A stretch of DNA of 64,000 nt, from NCBI GenBank assembly GCA_964621785.1, contig CAZUPD010000010.1:1-64000 (forward strand). Direction: 5' to 3'. The notes beneath the pieces were generated by a model, which was not told the origin of the DNA, searched no databases, and saw only the letters and a list, made by a program, of their open reading frames with translations. Positions 8,988-17,300 of the stretch are shown piece by piece; position 1 is the first letter of the stretch, and each line of letters begins with the position of its first letter. The translations under genes and the position numbers were made by a program. Source of the DNA: JACKDW01 sp964621785 (GTDB lineage: Bacteria; Myxococcota_A; Polyangia; Nannocystales; Nannocystaceae).

Positions 8988-10394
8988 ATGAGACTGCGAG
9001 CGGGAATAGCGGGAATCTTATTGTTGGCCACTGCCTGCGGCGAAGAGGTCACCGATCAAACCGACGACCAGACCTCTGGCGAAGGCGAGTCGTCGACCGA
9101 CGGCGACCCTGGCGAAGTGGAAGAACTCGGGCGTTGTGCGTATCTCAGCCCGTTTACCCAGGCTCCGGAATGTCGCGTCTACAGCGGGGAAGATTGGACT
9201 TCCGACAGCGTCGACGAGGACTGTACCCAACTCGGTGGCGAGGTCGTCGAGATGTGCGCGAGCGAAGATGTGCTCGGGCGTTGTCTCCTCGAATCGGGTC
9301 CGGGAGCCTACGAGGTTGTCGCCTACGGTACGGATGCCTCGTCGTGTTCCGGGCAGAAATTTGGGTGCGAGACCTTCGGTGGTGGCACCTGGGTACCCGA
9401 GGGGATTTGCCAGGACGACCAGCCAGACCCCGATCCGGAGCCCCAAGGTAGCGTCTTTATTCCGCCGACACTCGAGTGCGTCGCACCGCTTCCGGGTGAG
9501 GAGGCGGGGAACGGACCCGACGGACAGGTTTGCACCTGGCAGTTTATCTCCGGCTCGACGGAGGAGGGGCGACGATTCAGTGACTATGCATCTTGTGAAG
9601 TCGTATTGAGCCAGCGTCCGTACTACCCGGTTCCTGCGGCTGAACAACCGGACACATCAGATCCGCGGATGGACGACCCCGAGTACACGGGCGAGCTCGC
9701 ATGGGTGCGCGAGCAGATTGAAGCCAGTGCCTGTATCTGTTGCCACTCGGACGAGGCTCCCAACGGCGCCTCGAATTGGACGATCGACGCACCCGGCAAT
9801 TGGATGTGGAGTTTTCGCGACGCCGGCCTAGCCATGGCCGCAGGCTGGATCGATTCGACCTCGTTTGGGGCCTACCCACCCGAGGAAAACAACGGTTTTG
9901 ATCGCACGACCATCGGCGTTCCATCGACGGATCCTGAGCGTATGGCAGCGTTTTTTGCCGCCGAACTCAACTACCGCGGACGGGTTCCGGAGGACTTTGC
10001 CGACGATGCTCCATTCGGCGGTCCGTTGTATACACAGTTAATCTATGAACCCGAAGCCTGTTCCCAAGGCGAAGGGGTCGCTGCGGATGGCACCATCGTG
10101 TGGGAGGGCGGACCTGCGAGGTATGTGTACGTACTCGAAGCCGACAGCGCAAACCCGACCGTACCGCCAAATCTCGATCTGCCCGAGGGCACGATGTGGC
10201 GCATTGATATGCCGTGGGACATGCCGGCGATCGACAGCGGGAATGTGCGCTACGGCGAGCTCCCGAGTCCGATGTCGCAGCGGTTCCCCGAAGCCGGTTC
10301 TCCAGTCGAGCTCACGCCGGGGACGACCTATTACTTGTATGTGCTACGGGATGTCGCCATACCGATCACGCGATGCCTGTTTACCTACAAATGA
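8988..10394 (+). CDS. Lipoprotein with a single CxxCH motif
   Basis: 468 residues. The signal peptide ends in LLLATAC (lipobox), followed by a Thr/Ser/Glu/Asp tether. Many cysteines occur in the first 200 residues. At about residue 246 the sequence ACICCHSDEAPNG contains a CxxCH motif, compatible with covalent c-type heme. WTIDAPGNWMWSFRDAG follows, but no distal Met ligand can be assigned from sequence. A beta-rich C-terminal domain includes ELTPGTTYYLYVLRD. Role unknown; a periplasmic or surface redox role is only an inference from the heme motif. Confidence 0.7.
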   Translation: MRLRAGIAGILLLATACGEEVTDQTDDQTSGEGESSTDGDPGEVEELGRCAYLSPFTQAPECRVYSGEDWTSDSVDEDCTQLGGEVVEMCASEDVLGRCLLESGPGAYEVVAYGTDASSCSGQKFGCETFGGGTWVPEGICQDDQPDPDPEPQGSVFIPPTLECVAPLPGEEAGNGPDGQVCTWQFISGSTEEGRRFSDYASCEVVLSQRPYYPVPAAEQPDTSDPRMDDPEYTGELAWVREQIEASACICCHSDEAPNGASNWTIDAPGNWMWSFRDAGLAMAAGWIDSTSFGAYPPEENNGFDRTTIGVPSTDPERMAAFFAAELNYRGRVPEDFADDAPFGGPLYTQLIYEPEACSQGEGVAADGTIVWEGGPARYVYVLEADSANPTVPPNLDLPEGTMWRIDMPWDMPAIDSGNVRYGELPSPMSQRFPEAGSPVELTPGTTYYLYVLRDVAIPITRCLFTYK

Positions 10395-10497
10395 AGTTGT
10401 GAGCGAATGGGCCCGCCGGCAGGACCGGTAGAACCAACGTTTGGGCATCCGTGCACAGACTTGGGAAAACCGGTCGTTTGTCGGTATTGTACGCGTT

Positions 10498-12270
10498 ATG
10501 GACACTCGCCATCGCGCATGTACCCACCTGCTGCCACTCGTCTGCCTGTTGTCGCTCGGTGGTTGTGAACAGATCGACAAACTCACTGGGAAAGAGGAGC
10601 AACCGCCCGCCCCCGAGACCGAGACCGAGCCCGAACCTGAAGCCAAGGCCGAAGTCAAACAGGTCGACCCCCGGGAGGCCGAGCTCGAGGCGCTACGGGC
10701 CGAGGCAGAAGCGGCCAAAGAACAACTCGCGGCTGCAAATGCGGCCAACAAAGAGCTCCAAGGTCAACTCGATGCCCCGCCCGAAGCTGAGGATAATGTC
10801 GGTACGGAGAAGGAGCTCGGGGAAGGGGAAAAAGGACCTGTCAGTATCACCGCGGCGAAGCTCGAAAGCCACAAGGCCGAATACGGCCACGTCAAAGACA
10901 GATTCCAGCTCAAGGCTGCGGTCGACGTCACCGTCAACGAGGTCAAAAAAGGTGGCGTGTACGCCAAGGCGACCTGTTTGGTCGGCGAGGAGGTCGCGGT
11001 CGATGTTGTGACCCTCGGCAACCAATACGGCGACTTTGGCCCGCTCGCCGCGGGCGACAAGTCGACCCTCGAGAGCACGTTCTTCTCGCGCGACGGTCTG
11101 GCCCAAGCTCCCAAGAGTTGCCAACTCACCTTTGATTACGGGTTGTCCGAGTTTTCATTGCATTTACAAGATTCGTGCTGGAACGGCAAGACCGTCAAAG
11201 ACGGAGCATGCGAGGGGCTCACTGCCAAGCCCGAGGGCGAGGGCAAGCTGGTTGCCTACAACTTCGCAGCCGAGCTCGGCAAGCCCCTGTTCGCCACGCT
11301 CGACGGGGAGGATCCCCGCCGCTCGTTACACGTTCGCTACCAACTGCGGATCAACGAACCGGTCGATCACGCTCTTCATCTGTACCTTAAGACATCTTGT
11401 AAGGTCGGTGACAAAACCTGGGTTGAGGTCAGTCCCGACTATCCCCATGTCAAACCGTTTAAGTTCAACCCCGGCGAAATGGTCCCGCTTGGCCACGGAC
11501 AATTTCTCCTCAACCCGCTACCCGGCGAGCCCGAGAGTTGCCAGTTTTCGGTCCAGTTGGCGGAGAAATTCGACCAGCCGGCCGAGACGATCCGGGCGGT
11601 GTGCTTCAAGGACGGAGAGGTTGCCGAAGAACCATGTAGCCCACCTGCGTCACAGCCTGAGCGCAAGCCGGTGACCGCCGACGCACTCGCGATCGAAGCT
11701 GTGTCCGCAAAGTGGCAGCCAGGTCTCGGGAACAAAGGAGTGCGCCTCAACCTGCTGTTTGGTGCAACGGTTAAGCAGCCTGTCGAAAAGTTCACCCGTC
11801 TGTACACGACCGCGACCTGCGATGGTACGGCCGATAAAGAACATCCCACCGCGGTGGATCTGAGCCAGCTCGATCCGGGCGAGAGCGCGTTGCTGTCGGT
11901 GACAGCGTTTTTGACCTCGCCCCTGCCGGCCGAACCGAAGTCCTGTACGGTCACACTCAAGGCCGGGCCCCGGAGCGATGCCGCCATCGACGTCGGCGAA
12001 CTGTGCATTCAGGGGAGCGATGCAAAGGTCGGCTCGTGTAAGGCCAAGGCGAAAAAGAAGAAAAAAGCTGAACCCAAGGACAGCAAAACCGACGCTGCGA
12101 AACCGAAGGACGACAGTACCAAGCCGAAGGATGACGGTACCAAGCCGAAGGACGACGGTACCCAGCCGAAGGACGACGGTACCCAGCCGAAAAATGACGG
12201 CGCCAAGCCGAAGGATCCCACGGCTCCGAAAAATCCCATCCAGATCAAACCGGCGAAGATCGTCAAGTAG
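10498..12270 (+). CDS. Lipoprotein with coiled coil and Lys/Asp-rich C-terminal repeats
   Basis: 590 residues. The ATG at 10498 is chosen because it gives a clean lipoprotein signal (LLSLGGC); an upstream frame extension to 10441 does not. An acidic Pro/Glu tether and a coiled coil of about 35 residues (EAELEALRAEAEAAKEQLAA) follow. Three similar beta-rich blocks with paired cysteines come next (for example SCQLTFDYGLSEF, SCQFSVQLAEKF and SCTVTLKAGPRS), so the core looks internally repeated. The C-terminus is a highly basic and acidic tail of seven-residue KPKDDGT-type repeats. Unknown function; probably periplasmic or outer-membrane associated. Confidence 0.75.
   Translation: MDTRHRACTHLLPLVCLLSLGGCEQIDKLTGKEEQPPAPETETEPEPEAKAEVKQVDPREAELEALRAEAEAAKEQLAAANAANKELQGQLDAPPEAEDNVGTEKELGEGEKGPVSITAAKLESHKAEYGHVKDRFQLKAAVDVTVNEVKKGGVYAKATCLVGEEVAVDVVTLGNQYGDFGPLAAGDKSTLESTFFSRDGLAQAPKSCQLTFDYGLSEFSLHLQDSCWNGKTVKDGACEGLTAKPEGEGKLVAYNFAAELGKPLFATLDGEDPRRSLHVRYQLRINEPVDHALHLYLKTSCKVGDKTWVEVSPDYPHVKPFKFNPGEMVPLGHGQFLLNPLPGEPESCQFSVQLAEKFDQPAETIRAVCFKDGEVAEEPCSPPASQPERKPVTADALAIEAVSAKWQPGLGNKGVRLNLLFGATVKQPVEKFTRLYTTATCDGTADKEHPTAVDLSQLDPGESALLSVTAFLTSPLPAEPKSCTVTLKAGPRSDAAIDVGELCIQGSDAKVGSCKAKAKKKKKAEPKDSKTDAAKPKDDSTKPKDDGTKPKDDGTQPKDDGTQPKNDGAKPKDPTAPKNPIQIKPAKIVK
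12115..12210 (+). repeat. 21-bp tandem repeats encoding KPKDDGT units
   Basis: About four to five copies of a 21-base unit (consensus ACCAAGCCGAAGGATGACGGT, with Gln variants) sit in phase near the 3-prime end of the lipoprotein gene. They probably make a flexible charged tail. Confidence 0.85.
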
Positions 12271-12447
12271 CGTCGCTCGCGGTCCGGTCTCGAAGATGTC
12301 TTCATAGTCATGTCGCATCCTGGGCCCCGCGTGTGGTCGACGCGCGGGAAAAACCGCAGGCTTCAGGGGCGGCCGTGCATTTTGAGCGTCGCAAAATGCA
12401 TGTGGCCGCTATCCCGTCTCACGGGGCTTTGTTATGGTTGAGACGCT

Positions 12448-14091
12448 GTGAGTGGACATTCCGACGGCACGCTGGAGCATGCCCCCACGGCCGAAACAGT
12501 GCTCGACGAGTCGAGTCAGCCAATGGTGCCCGGCCCACAGGAGCCCGATGGGATCGAGTCGCTGATCGGTACGACGATCGAGGGGCGCTACCAGCTGCGC
12601 GAGTTGTTGGGCAAAGGCGGGATGGGAGCGGTGTTTATCGCCACCCACCTCAAACTCGGGATCGATGTCGCGGTCAAGGTCATCCGCCCGGCGGTCGCTG
12701 ACGACGACACCGCCACCGAACGATTTCGCCGCGAGGCGCGAGCGACCGCGCAGGTCGACAACCCACACGTTGTACAAGCAATTGATTTTGGCAAGCTCGC
12801 CGACGGTAGTGACTTTTTCGTCCTCCAACTCGTCCAGGGTCCGGCCCTAGGCGAAATGTTGCTCGTCGACGAGGGACACCCGTGGGATTGGGCCCGGGTG
12901 GTCGGCTTTCAAATTGCAGATGCATTGGCTGCCACCCACCGCTTGGGGATCGTCCACCGCGATCTCAAACCGGACAATATTATCGTCACCGAGCGCGAGA
13001 GCGGGATGCCGCACATCTACGTGCTCGACTTCGGGATTGCCCGCGACACCCGTACCCCCGAGCACAATCCCGAGGATACCAACCCGCTGACACGTGTGGG
13101 GGCGGTGTTGGGAACTCCGGGGTATATGTCGCCCCAACAGATCGCCGGTGACCCAGTCGATGCGCATACAGATATCTACTCCCTGGGTGTGATCCTGTGG
13201 GAGTGTTGTACCGGACGCCGACTGTGGACGGGCGATACGCTGGCCGAACTTGTGACGCGTCAGCTCAGCCAACCGCCGCCGCGGCTCGACAACCCCGAGG
13301 TATGCCCGCGCCCGGTTCCGACGGCGTTTGCCGACCTTATCGACCGGATGTTGCTGACGTCGCCGGGCGATCGGCCCGAGAGCGGCGAGGTCGTCGCCAA
13401 GTTGTCGGAGATGGGGAGCCTCGACCGCTCGATGGATGTATTGACAACATCCTTCTCCGGTGTGCCCCACGAGGGTGTAGGAATCGATGCAAGCCTACCG
13501 ACGCTGAATGGAACGGAAACCCAGGAACGCCGACGCCCGCGGTGGCTATGGGGTGCCGGCGCTGGACTGCTTGTGTGTGCATTGTTGATCATTGCCGTGT
13601 TCGGCAGCGGGTCTGAGCCGGTGGACGAGCAACCGGTCGGTGAAGCGCCGGTCGCCCAGGTCGAGGTTGAGCCCATCTCAAAGCCGGTCGATCAGGGCTC
13701 CGACGCCCCGGCGTTCAAGACGATTCCGACAGCGCTAGAGGAGCCATTTGAGACCGTTTCGTCGGATACCAACGACGGTCGGCGAAAGAAAGCTGCCCGT
13801 GCAATCGAGACCCACGAGCCCCAGGACGAAGTTCCCGAGGTCCTCCAACTCGTCGCCCGTCTCCAAATGGCCGAGAATTGTCCACACAAAAAGACCGTCG
13901 TCGAGGCGTTGGGCAAGCTCGGAGATCCGCGAGGTGTCGCGGCGATTCGCCGCTACGAGCCCCGGGGATTTCACGCCTGTGGCCGCCGAGATTGTTATGC
14001 TTGTATGCGCAAGGCGATGGCCGACGCGATTCGAGCGATGGGTGAGGAACCCTCCGAACGCACGCTCAAGGTGATCGGCGAAGCCGAGTAG
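12448..14091 (+). CDS. Hanks-type Ser/Thr protein kinase, membrane-anchored
   Basis: 547 residues from a GTG start. The cytoplasmic kinase domain spans about residues 50-330: glycine loop LGKGGMGAV, catalytic lysine in VAVKVI, HRDLKPDN catalytic loop, DFG, GTPGYMSPQQ P+1 loop and DIYSLGVILWE. All key residues are intact, so it should be active. One membrane helix follows (about 373-393, WLWGAGAGLLVCALLIIAVF). The roughly 150-residue exterior part is acidic, then ends in a HEAT-like stretch with a Cys cluster (CGRRDCYACMRK) that could bind metal or form disulfides. The gene stands alone; substrates are unknown. Confidence 0.92.
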   Translation: MSGHSDGTLEHAPTAETVLDESSQPMVPGPQEPDGIESLIGTTIEGRYQLRELLGKGGMGAVFIATHLKLGIDVAVKVIRPAVADDDTATERFRREARATAQVDNPHVVQAIDFGKLADGSDFFVLQLVQGPALGEMLLVDEGHPWDWARVVGFQIADALAATHRLGIVHRDLKPDNIIVTERESGMPHIYVLDFGIARDTRTPEHNPEDTNPLTRVGAVLGTPGYMSPQQIAGDPVDAHTDIYSLGVILWECCTGRRLWTGDTLAELVTRQLSQPPPRLDNPEVCPRPVPTAFADLIDRMLLTSPGDRPESGEVVAKLSEMGSLDRSMDVLTTSFSGVPHEGVGIDASLPTLNGTETQERRRPRWLWGAGAGLLVCALLIIAVFGSGSEPVDEQPVGEAPVAQVEVEPISKPVDQGSDAPAFKTIPTALEEPFETVSSDTNDGRRKKAARAIETHEPQDEVPEVLQLVARLQMAENCPHKKTVVEALGKLGDPRGVAAIRRYEPRGFHACGRRDCYACMRKAMADAIRAMGEEPSERTLKVIGEAE

Positions 14092-14227
14092 CCTGTAGTG
14101 TTTGCAAATACACTGGAACGCCGTGCTCTCACCAATTGGAGGTTGCTGATTTTTCTGTAGTCTGGCAGACAAAAACTTCTCATAAAAATTGTATCAACAT
14201 GTTTACGGTTGCGGTACAGTGCGCGCG

Positions 14228-14497
14228 ATGGCGGTTGTCCACTTCACCGCAAATCTCCGGCGCCATGTCGATTGCCCGTCGACCGAAGTGACTGGCCAAA
14301 CGGTCCGTGAGGCCCTCGAGGATGTGTTTGGCCAAAATCCGCGGTTGCGGGGCTATGTCGTCGACGAGCACGGAGGGCTGCGCAAGCACATGAACGTCTT
14401 CGTCGATGGCGAACAGGTTGCCGACCGCCGCGGACTCTCCGACGCGATCGGGCCGCAGGCCGAGGTCTACGTCATGCAAGCCCTCTCGGGCGGATAG
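14228..14497 (+). CDS. MoaD/ThiS-like ubiquitin-fold protein
   Basis: 89 residues from the ATG at 14228. The protein shows MoaD-like features: TVREALEDVF, the PRLRGYVVDEHGGLRKHMNVFVDG core and the essential C-terminal Gly-Gly (LSGG). Family members carry a C-terminal thiocarboxylate that donates sulfur, or act as small protein modifiers. No E1-like adenylyltransferase or molybdopterin gene is nearby, so the pathway cannot be assigned. The next gene starts 7 bases after the stop. From memory, this MoaD-like plus propeller pairing recurs in other bacteria. Confidence 0.82.
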   Translation: MAVVHFTANLRRHVDCPSTEVTGQTVREALEDVFGQNPRLRGYVVDEHGGLRKHMNVFVDGEQVADRRGLSDAIGPQAEVYVMQALSGG

Positions 14498-14504
14498 GAA
14501 ATCG

Positions 14505-15614
14505 ATGTCAGACAAGCTGTTGGTAGCGACCCGCAAGGGTCTGTTTACACTTTCGTTCAAGGGCAACAATTGGGAGGTCGAGCGGGTGGCGTTTGTCGGC
14601 GACAATGTCACTCTCACGCTTCCGGACCACCGCGACGGGACCTGGTACGCAGCCCTCGATCACGGGCATTTCGGCTGCAAGTTGCAACGCAGCAGCGACA
14701 GCGGCAAAACCTGGGAGGAGGTCGGTGTACCTGCATACCCCGAGGTCCCCGAAGGCGAACAAGAAATCGGGCCATCGGGGCGTCCTCTCACATCGTCGCT
14801 CAAGCTATTTTGGGCCCTCGAAGGGGCGGGGGACGACCGTCCCGGCGAGTTGTGGGCGGGCACCATTCCCGGGGGCCTGTTTCGCTCGCGCGATCGCGGC
14901 GAAAATTGGGTGCTTGTACAATCACTGTGGGATCATCCCCTGCGCAAGCAGTGGTTTGGAGGCGGAGCCGACGACCCCGGGATCCACTCGGTCTTGGTCG
15001 ATCCCAAGGACAGCCGCCATGTACTGATCGGCGTGAGCTGTGGCGGGGTGTGGGAGTCGACCGATGGCGGAGATTCGTGGGTCACCCGCTCGGCCGGGAT
15101 GCGAGCCGACTTCATGCCGCCGGAGCGCGCCGAAGATCCCGCGATTCAAGATCCGCACTGCGTGGTTGCGTGCCCGGCTGACTTCAAGTGCATGTGGACG
15201 CAGCATCACTGCGGAATCTGGCGCAGCCGCGACGGTGCCCACTCTTGGCAAGAGGTCAAGGCAGCGCCCTCGAGTTTTGGCTTTGCCGTCGCGGTGCATC
15301 CCCGCGATCCCGATACCGCCTACTTCGTGCCTGCCATGAGTGACCAGCGACGAGTGCCGGTCGACGGACGGGTCGTGGTCTCGAGGACACGCGACGGAGG
15401 CGAGACGTTCGAGGTGCTCAGCAACGGGCTGCCGCAGCGACACGCCTACGACATCGTGTTTCGCCACGCACTCGATATCGACGCCACAGGCGAGCGCCTA
15501 GCCTTCGGCTCGACGACCGGCAATCTGTGGATCAGCAACGACCAAGGAGAACACTTCGAAAGTATCTCCAATCTGCCGCCGATCTATGCGGTGCGGTTTG
15601 TCCCGGGATTGTAA
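14505..15614 (+). CDS. BNR/WD40-type beta-propeller protein
   Basis: 369 residues, with no signal peptide, so cytoplasmic. Several Asp-box/BNR-like repeats of the form S-x-D-x-G-x-x-W are visible (SSDSGKTWEEV, SRDRGENWVLV, STDGGDSWVTR, SRDGAHSWQEV, TRDGGETFEVL). The fold is that of exo-sialidase-like or VPS10-like propellers, but catalytic Arg-triad residues cannot be confirmed, so hydrolase activity should not be assumed. It starts 7 bases after the MoaD-like gene and is probably cotranscribed with it; the two may form a functional pair. Confidence 0.83.
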   Translation: MSDKLLVATRKGLFTLSFKGNNWEVERVAFVGDNVTLTLPDHRDGTWYAALDHGHFGCKLQRSSDSGKTWEEVGVPAYPEVPEGEQEIGPSGRPLTSSLKLFWALEGAGDDRPGELWAGTIPGGLFRSRDRGENWVLVQSLWDHPLRKQWFGGGADDPGIHSVLVDPKDSRHVLIGVSCGGVWESTDGGDSWVTRSAGMRADFMPPERAEDPAIQDPHCVVACPADFKCMWTQHHCGIWRSRDGAHSWQEVKAAPSSFGFAVAVHPRDPDTAYFVPAMSDQRRVPVDGRVVVSRTRDGGETFEVLSNGLPQRHAYDIVFRHALDIDATGERLAFGSTTGNLWISNDQGEHFESISNLPPIYAVRFVPGL

Positions 15615-15687
15615 GGTGCACGTACGTCGCGGCATCTCTGTGATCGGCTATCTCCACTTCCGGAAGTCGCCGACACGAATGGTCATG

Positions 15688-16284
15688 TTATTTCGTCAAT
15701 GGACCGCGCCATTGAGCGATCACGGCGCGGGCGAGCTCCTCGATCTGCGCCGGTGAGCTGATTTTGTCGGCGGGGATTCGGTTGTCGAGGATCAGCATCG
15801 ACAACCCGTGTGTCAGCGACCAGGTGGCGACCGCTGCAACCTCGGCCTGTTCGGGTCCGACGACTGCGGCTGCTGTTTCGACTAAAAGTGTAAATGCACG
15901 GGTTCTGTTGGCCTGATCTTTGGCCGGGAGTTTGGGCATCTCGCTGGTAAACATCACTCGGTGGTGGACCGGGTGTCCCACGGCGTAGCGGACATAGGCG
16001 ACCCCGTAGGCATCGAGGCGTGCACGCGGATCGGTCACTCCGGCCATCGCCGCCTCGCCAGCGTCTGCGAGACCCTCATACCCTTCGTGGGCGATCGCCA
16101 GCAGTAGCGCGTTCTTATCCTCGAAGTGGCGGTAGGGCGCGGCGTGGGACACCCCGGCCCGCCGTGCACACTCCCTCAAACTCAGGCCATTGAGCCCGCG
16201 CTCGTGGATCAGTTCGACCGCAGCCGCGAGCAGTGCCACCCGTAGGTCGCCGTGGTGGTAGGTGCGCTTGCGAGACTTCGTCAC
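15688..16284 (-). CDS. TetR-family transcriptional regulator
   Basis: 198 residues. The N-terminal helix-turn-helix is clear (GLSLRECARRAGVSHAAPYRHFEDKNALL, with the turn at AGVS). The C-terminal ligand domain resembles the WHG type of TetR proteins. TetR proteins usually repress a divergent gene and leave DNA on ligand binding. The adjacent divergent DUF4188 gene and the two matched dyads between them make this the likely target and also imply autoregulation. Confidence 0.92.
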   Translation of the reverse strand: MTKSRKRTYHHGDLRVALLAAAVELIHERGLNGLSLRECARRAGVSHAAPYRHFEDKNALLLAIAHEGYEGLADAGEAAMAGVTDPRARLDAYGVAYVRYAVGHPVHHRVMFTSEMPKLPAKDQANRTRAFTLLVETAAAVVGPEQAEVAAVATWSLTHGLSMLILDNRIPADKISSPAQIEELARAVIAQWRGPLTK

Positions 16285-16304
16285 GAAAAAAGTTTGCCCG
16301 GGAA

Positions 16305-16347
16305 TGTTGACAACGGCAACATCTAGGATATGTTGTCAGTGTCAACA
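16305..16347. promoter_or_regulatory. Twin TetR operator: two TGTTG-N7-CAACA dyads
   Basis: Two 17-base dyads of identical format lie at 16305-16321 and 16331-16347, 26 bases centre to centre, between the divergent TetR and DUF4188 genes. The outer half-sites also form an 8-bp inverted pair, TGTTGACA and TGTCAACA. Sequence and position fit a repressor operator controlling both promoters. Confidence 0.8.
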
Positions 16348-16383
16348 ATGATGACACCAGAAACATTGAGGGAGGATATCGAG

Positions 16384-16890
16384 ATGACCAACGTGAACCC
16401 ACAGCGACTGACAGTCTCCCGCGAGGGCGGCATGGTGGTGTTTTTAATCGGTGCGAGGGTCAACAAGTGGTGGCTCATCCCGGTGATATGGGCCGTCTCG
16501 ACGGCGATGGGGCGGATGGTCCGACAGCTACTCGCCGATCCCAACTCCGGCCTGCTCGGGATTGAAAACTACGCCGGACGGACCTCCCTGATGGTCCAAT
16601 ACTGGCGCTCACTCGACGACCTCCACCGGTTTTCACGCGACAAACAACGCGAACATGTGCCCGCGTGGAGGCGGTGGATCCAAAGCTGGGGACGCTCGGG
16701 AGCGGTGGGGATCTGGCACGAAACCTATGTCGTCGAGCCTGGAAGTTATGAATGTTTCTACCACCATATGCCTGCATTCGGCTTGGGGAAGGTCGGTCCG
16801 CTGGTGCCTGCGGATGGACCGTTGAAGACGGCGGCGGGTCGATTGGCCTATGGGCGGGCACAGGCTGGAGCAGCAGAGCGGGCTGCGTAG
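16384..16890 (+). CDS. DUF4188 family protein
   Basis: 168 residues. The ATG at 16384 is chosen because GGAGG lies 8 bases upstream; the longer frame would start inside the operators. Family-like signatures are MVVFLIGARVNKWWLIPV, LLADPNSGLLG, QYWRSLDDLHRFSRD and HVPAWRRW with WHETYVV. The family fold is related to small dimeric alpha/beta barrels of the monooxygenase type, but the substrate is unknown. It is divergent from the TetR gene and probably repressed by it, suggesting response to a small toxic or xenobiotic molecule (inference). Confidence 0.8.
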   Translation: MTNVNPQRLTVSREGGMVVFLIGARVNKWWLIPVIWAVSTAMGRMVRQLLADPNSGLLGIENYAGRTSLMVQYWRSLDDLHRFSRDKQREHVPAWRRWIQSWGRSGAVGIWHETYVVEPGSYECFYHHMPAFGLGKVGPLVPADGPLKTAAGRLAYGRAQAGAAERAA

Positions 16891-17300
16891 TTTTAGTGAT
16901 GATACATTTATTTGTACATTCGAGGTGATACTTATGTGTGTACATCTAAACAGGCTAACTTCGAAGCACGCCTTCCGGATTGACGCGAACAGAGCTGGTC
17001 GAATTCAGGCTCAGCACGGTTGTTTGATGGCGACCGTCTGAGCCCACCGTATCGGTGGTCATCGACTCGCCGGGATTCGCTATACCGGTGACAAGAGAGA
17101 TTGCACACGCAAGTTTTGGCGGAGCATCCCACTCCAAAAGGGGCCGAGGCGGAGCCCTCGGGTGAGTCAAACGCAGGTTCACTTCAATTGTGGGCAGTGC
17201 GGTTGTCGGCACGCGAGAGCTATCCTGTGGCGCGAGCGACCCGGGCGAACACACACGCGAAACCGTGGCGTGAACTGTTGGGATTGGATACGTTGGCCCG
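16891..17300. other. Intergenic region without recognisable gene
   Basis: About 410 bases. The start is AT-rich, with TGTACATT-like segments near 16913 and 16937. A 6-bp hairpin, CCACCG-TAT-CGGTGG, lies at 17044-17058. I see no tRNA, small gene or clear promoter. Confidence 0.4.
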
